6,113 bases of DNA from Hyphomicrobiaceae bacterium (GTDB taxonomy: Bacteria > Pseudomonadota > Alphaproteobacteria > Rhizobiales > Hyphomicrobiaceae), in the NCBI GenBank assembly GCA_020442225.1, contig JAGRKR010000318.1, positions 1 to 6,113 on the forward strand, in the 5' to 3' direction. The notes beneath the pieces are model-generated. The model was not told the origin of the DNA and did no database searches. It saw only the letters and a program-made list of their open reading frames with translations. Every line of letters begins with the position of its first letter. The stretch's first letter is position 1. Shown piece by piece: positions 4,302 to 6,113 of the stretch. A program made the translations under genes and the position numbers.

Positions 4302-6035
4302 ATGAAACTGATGCTCGGGACACGGAGATCGCTGCAACGGCCAGCCGGTAACGCCTTGCGTGCCTTGGCACTGATTGCGGTCGCGTTCCTCTCGATGGGA
4401 CTCGACGTCAAGACGGTCGAGGACGGGGTCGTGCGCGTCTTCGCCATTCGCGGCCAGCGCATGAGCCTGGGCACCGGATTCCTCGTCCAGGGCCAGAACA
4501 TCGTCGTCACCAACAATCACGTCATCGACGGCGGCGAACGCTTCGTCATCGGCACACTCGACGGCGGGCGTGCCGTGTCCAAGCGTGCGACCGTGCTCTA
4601 CGTCGATCGCCAGAAGGATCTCGCCATTCTCCGGACGGAGGGCAGCCTGCCGGGCCGCTCGGTGCCGCTCGCGTCCTATGAGCCCGCCAAGGGCTCGGAC
4701 GTGACAGCCATCGGCTATCCCGGCGCCGCCGACGACGAGACGCAGCGGCGCGGCGCCTCGGGTGAGCTCGAGCCCCGCCTGTTCGACAGTACGGTGACCA
4801 AGGGGACCGTGTCCCGTATGGTCGACGGCGCGCTCGGCAACACGGCGCGCATGATTCAGCACAGCACGCCCATCAACCCCGGCAACAGCGGCGGACCTCT
4901 GTTCGACGATTGCGGCGCCGTGGTCGGTGTCAACACGCTCAGGAAGCACATGGTGCAAGGCCCCGGTGGCCGGCCGGACTTCATTCAGGGCATCTTCTAT
5001 TCCGTCCATACGAACGAGGTCATCAAGTTCCTCAAGCAGCACGGTTTCACGGCCGACCGCACGCGTTCAGGCTGCGCGCCGCGCGCGGCGGGCGGACCGA
5101 AACTGTCGATCATGTACGCGATTTCCGGCGCGGCGCTGCTGATGGCGACCTTCGCGGCGCTCATCGCCTACTACCGCAAGCCCGAGATCATTCGCGTGCC
5201 CCTGTCCCGCGTCGGCGAGACGGCGTCACGCCTGCTGCGGCGGGCGCCGAGCACGGGCGGCGGCAGCCAGAGCGGAACCTATGGGGGCAGCCAGGGCGGC
5301 CTGCCGCCGGCGCGGCCTTACCGCAGCAGTGCCGTCGGACAGGGAACGCTGCCTGCGACGGGGCAGATCGCGCAACTCGTGCCGATCGCGGGCGGCAGCC
5401 CCATCATGATGGACATCACGAGGCTGTCGGGCGGCAGCGCGCTCGTGCTCGGCCGCAATGCGAGCTGCGACATCGTCATCGGCAACGACACGGTCTCGAG
5501 CCGCCATGCCCGTCTCTCGCTCGACTCCAGCGGCCGCTTGCGGATCGAGGATCTCGGCTCGTCGAACGGCACCTGGACGACGACCGGCCGCGTCACGGAC
5601 ATCAGTCTCGACACCGGTGACGCCATCCGCTTCGGCAAGGTGAGCTTCACGGTCATGCTCCCGAGCGCCGGCTCGGTCTCACAGGGTGTGCGCGCGATGC
5701 CGTCGGGTTGGATGTTGTCCGGCTTCTCGCAGGGCGGACAAGTGATCCAGTTCGTGCTGCGGCCAGAGGTCGATGGCACCGGCAATCTCGTTGAAACGAC
5801 GTGGTGCGTCGGACGCGATCCCTCGCAGGCGCACTTCGTCATCGACAGTCCCGAGGTCTCGAAGCAGCATGCCAACCTGCGCTTCGTGCCGGGCAAGGGG
5901 TTGCAGATCTGTGATCTCAACTCCACGAACGGAACTGCCGTCGACGGCAAGGGCGTCGGCACCAGCTATCGGTCGCTCGACGGCGTGCGCAAGGTCAGCT
6001 TCGCCAAGTTCGATCTGACGCTGAGTACGCTCTAG
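4302..6035 (+). CDS. Membrane-anchored trypsin-like (HtrA-type) serine protease with cytoplasmic tandem FHA domains, copy 2
   Basis: 577 aa from the ATG at 4302; an ATG at 4257 would add 15 residues before the export signal. The order of parts matches the upstream gene. There is a hydrophobic export signal (about 18-33), then LDVKTVED, which aligns with FDVQKVED of copy 1. The protease domain (about 34-256) has H73 in TNNHVI, D106 in QKDLAIL and S196 in INPGNSGGPL. The only two cysteines outside the cytoplasm are C204 and C258. A membrane helix (about 268-290) is followed by basic residues (YRKPE). A Gly/Ser/Gln-rich linker (about 318-336) replaces the charged linker of copy 1. FHA domains follow at about 358-453 (GR 384-385, S399, H402, N422-G423) and 469-577 (GR 504-505, S520, H523, N543-G544). 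Both active site and phosphothreonine pockets look intact. The two copies clearly differ in sequence across all domains, so the duplication is not recent and the copies may have different substrates or ligands. The specific function is unknown. Confidence 0.9.
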   Translation: MKLMLGTRRSLQRPAGNALRALALIAVAFLSMGLDVKTVEDGVVRVFAIRGQRMSLGTGFLVQGQNIVVTNNHVIDGGERFVIGTLDGGRAVSKRATVLYVDRQKDLAILRTEGSLPGRSVPLASYEPAKGSDVTAIGYPGAADDETQRRGASGELEPRLFDSTVTKGTVSRMVDGALGNTARMIQHSTPINPGNSGGPLFDDCGAVVGVNTLRKHMVQGPGGRPDFIQGIFYSVHTNEVIKFLKQHGFTADRTRSGCAPRAAGGPKLSIMYAISGAALLMATFAALIAYYRKPEIIRVPLSRVGETASRLLRRAPSTGGGSQSGTYGGSQGGLPPARPYRSSAVGQGTLPATGQIAQLVPIAGGSPIMMDITRLSGGSALVLGRNASCDIVIGNDTVSSRHARLSLDSSGRLRIEDLGSSNGTWTTTGRVTDISLDTGDAIRFGKVSFTVMLPSAGSVSQGVRAMPSGWMLSGFSQGGQVIQFVLRPEVDGTGNLVETTWCVGRDPSQAHFVIDSPEVSKQHANLRFVPGKGLQICDLNSTNGTAVDGKGVGTSYRSLDGVRKVSFAKFDLTLSTL

Positions 6036-6094
6036 GGTGCGATCGGTCGAGATGGAGGCGTGGAGCGTCGCCATCGAGGGCGTGAATCGCACCC
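6035..6094 (+). terminator. Nested inverted repeat after the last gene, possible terminator
   Basis: GGGTGCGAT (6035-6043, beginning at the last base of the stop codon) is exactly complementary to ATCGCACCC (6086-6094), with 42 bases between. Inside, GATGGAGGCG (6051-6060) and CGTCGCCATC (6066-6075) form a second stem with 8 of 10 pairs and a 5-base loop. Together they can fold into one long hairpin interrupted by an internal loop. No T-run follows (ACTCGGG), so intrinsic termination is not certain; a 3'-end stabilising structure or a protein site is also possible. Confidence 0.4.
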
Positions 6095-6113
6095 ACTCGG
6101 GAGTCATCGGGCG

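Noticed and set aside
4197..5042. 281-codon open frame on the minus strand opposite the second protease-FHA gene
   Set aside because: It shows no domain or ribosome-binding site and mirrors the plus-strand protease codons. It is an antisense shadow.
2426..6035. Recent segmental duplication or mobile element creating the two protease genes
   Set aside because: The copies clearly differ at protein level, with different linkers and intergenic sequences. No direct repeats, transposase or insertion-sequence ends are visible.

Overview
The window comes from a GC-rich bacterium with strong G/C bias at third codon positions. The gene content and the style of the proteins suggest an alphaproteobacterium, perhaps Hyphomicrobiales. 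That placement is inference, because no rRNA or other marker gene is present.

Layout. (1) 1-1073, minus strand: the N-terminal 357 codons of a cytoplasmic molybdopterin/[4Fe-4S] oxidoreductase, cut by the window edge. It resembles the catalytic subunit of SoeABC-type sulfite dehydrogenases. (2) 1074-1476: a divergent intergenic region of about 400 bp with no convincing gene. It holds several short dyads and a perfect CRP-type palindrome (TGTGA-N6-TCACA). (3) 1477-2241, plus strand: a soluble protein made of two FHA (phosphothreonine-recognition) domains. (4) 2426-4159 and 4302-6035, plus strand: two tandem paralogues, each 577 aa from its best-supported start. Each has an N-terminal export signal, a trypsin-like (HtrA/DegP-type, S1C-like) serine protease domain with a complete His/Asp/Ser triad and no PDZ domain, a transmembrane helix, a conserved juxtamembrane motif and two C-terminal FHA domains. 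(5) 6036-6113: non-coding tail with a nested inverted repeat.

How the genes may work together. The three plus-strand genes carry the same double-FHA module, so they look like one locus built by duplication, with separations of 184 and 60-142 bp depending on the start. The predicted topology puts the protease in the periplasm and the FHA pair in the cytoplasm. That suggests a two-sided membrane device in which Ser/Thr phosphorylation inside the cell is coupled to proteolysis or quality control outside the inner membrane. The soluble double-FHA protein could act as an adaptor or competitor for the same phospho-ligands. No kinase, phosphatase or substrate gene is visible here, so the signalling partner is unknown. 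This cassette is the most interesting content of the window. The link to the divergent oxidoreductase is only positional.
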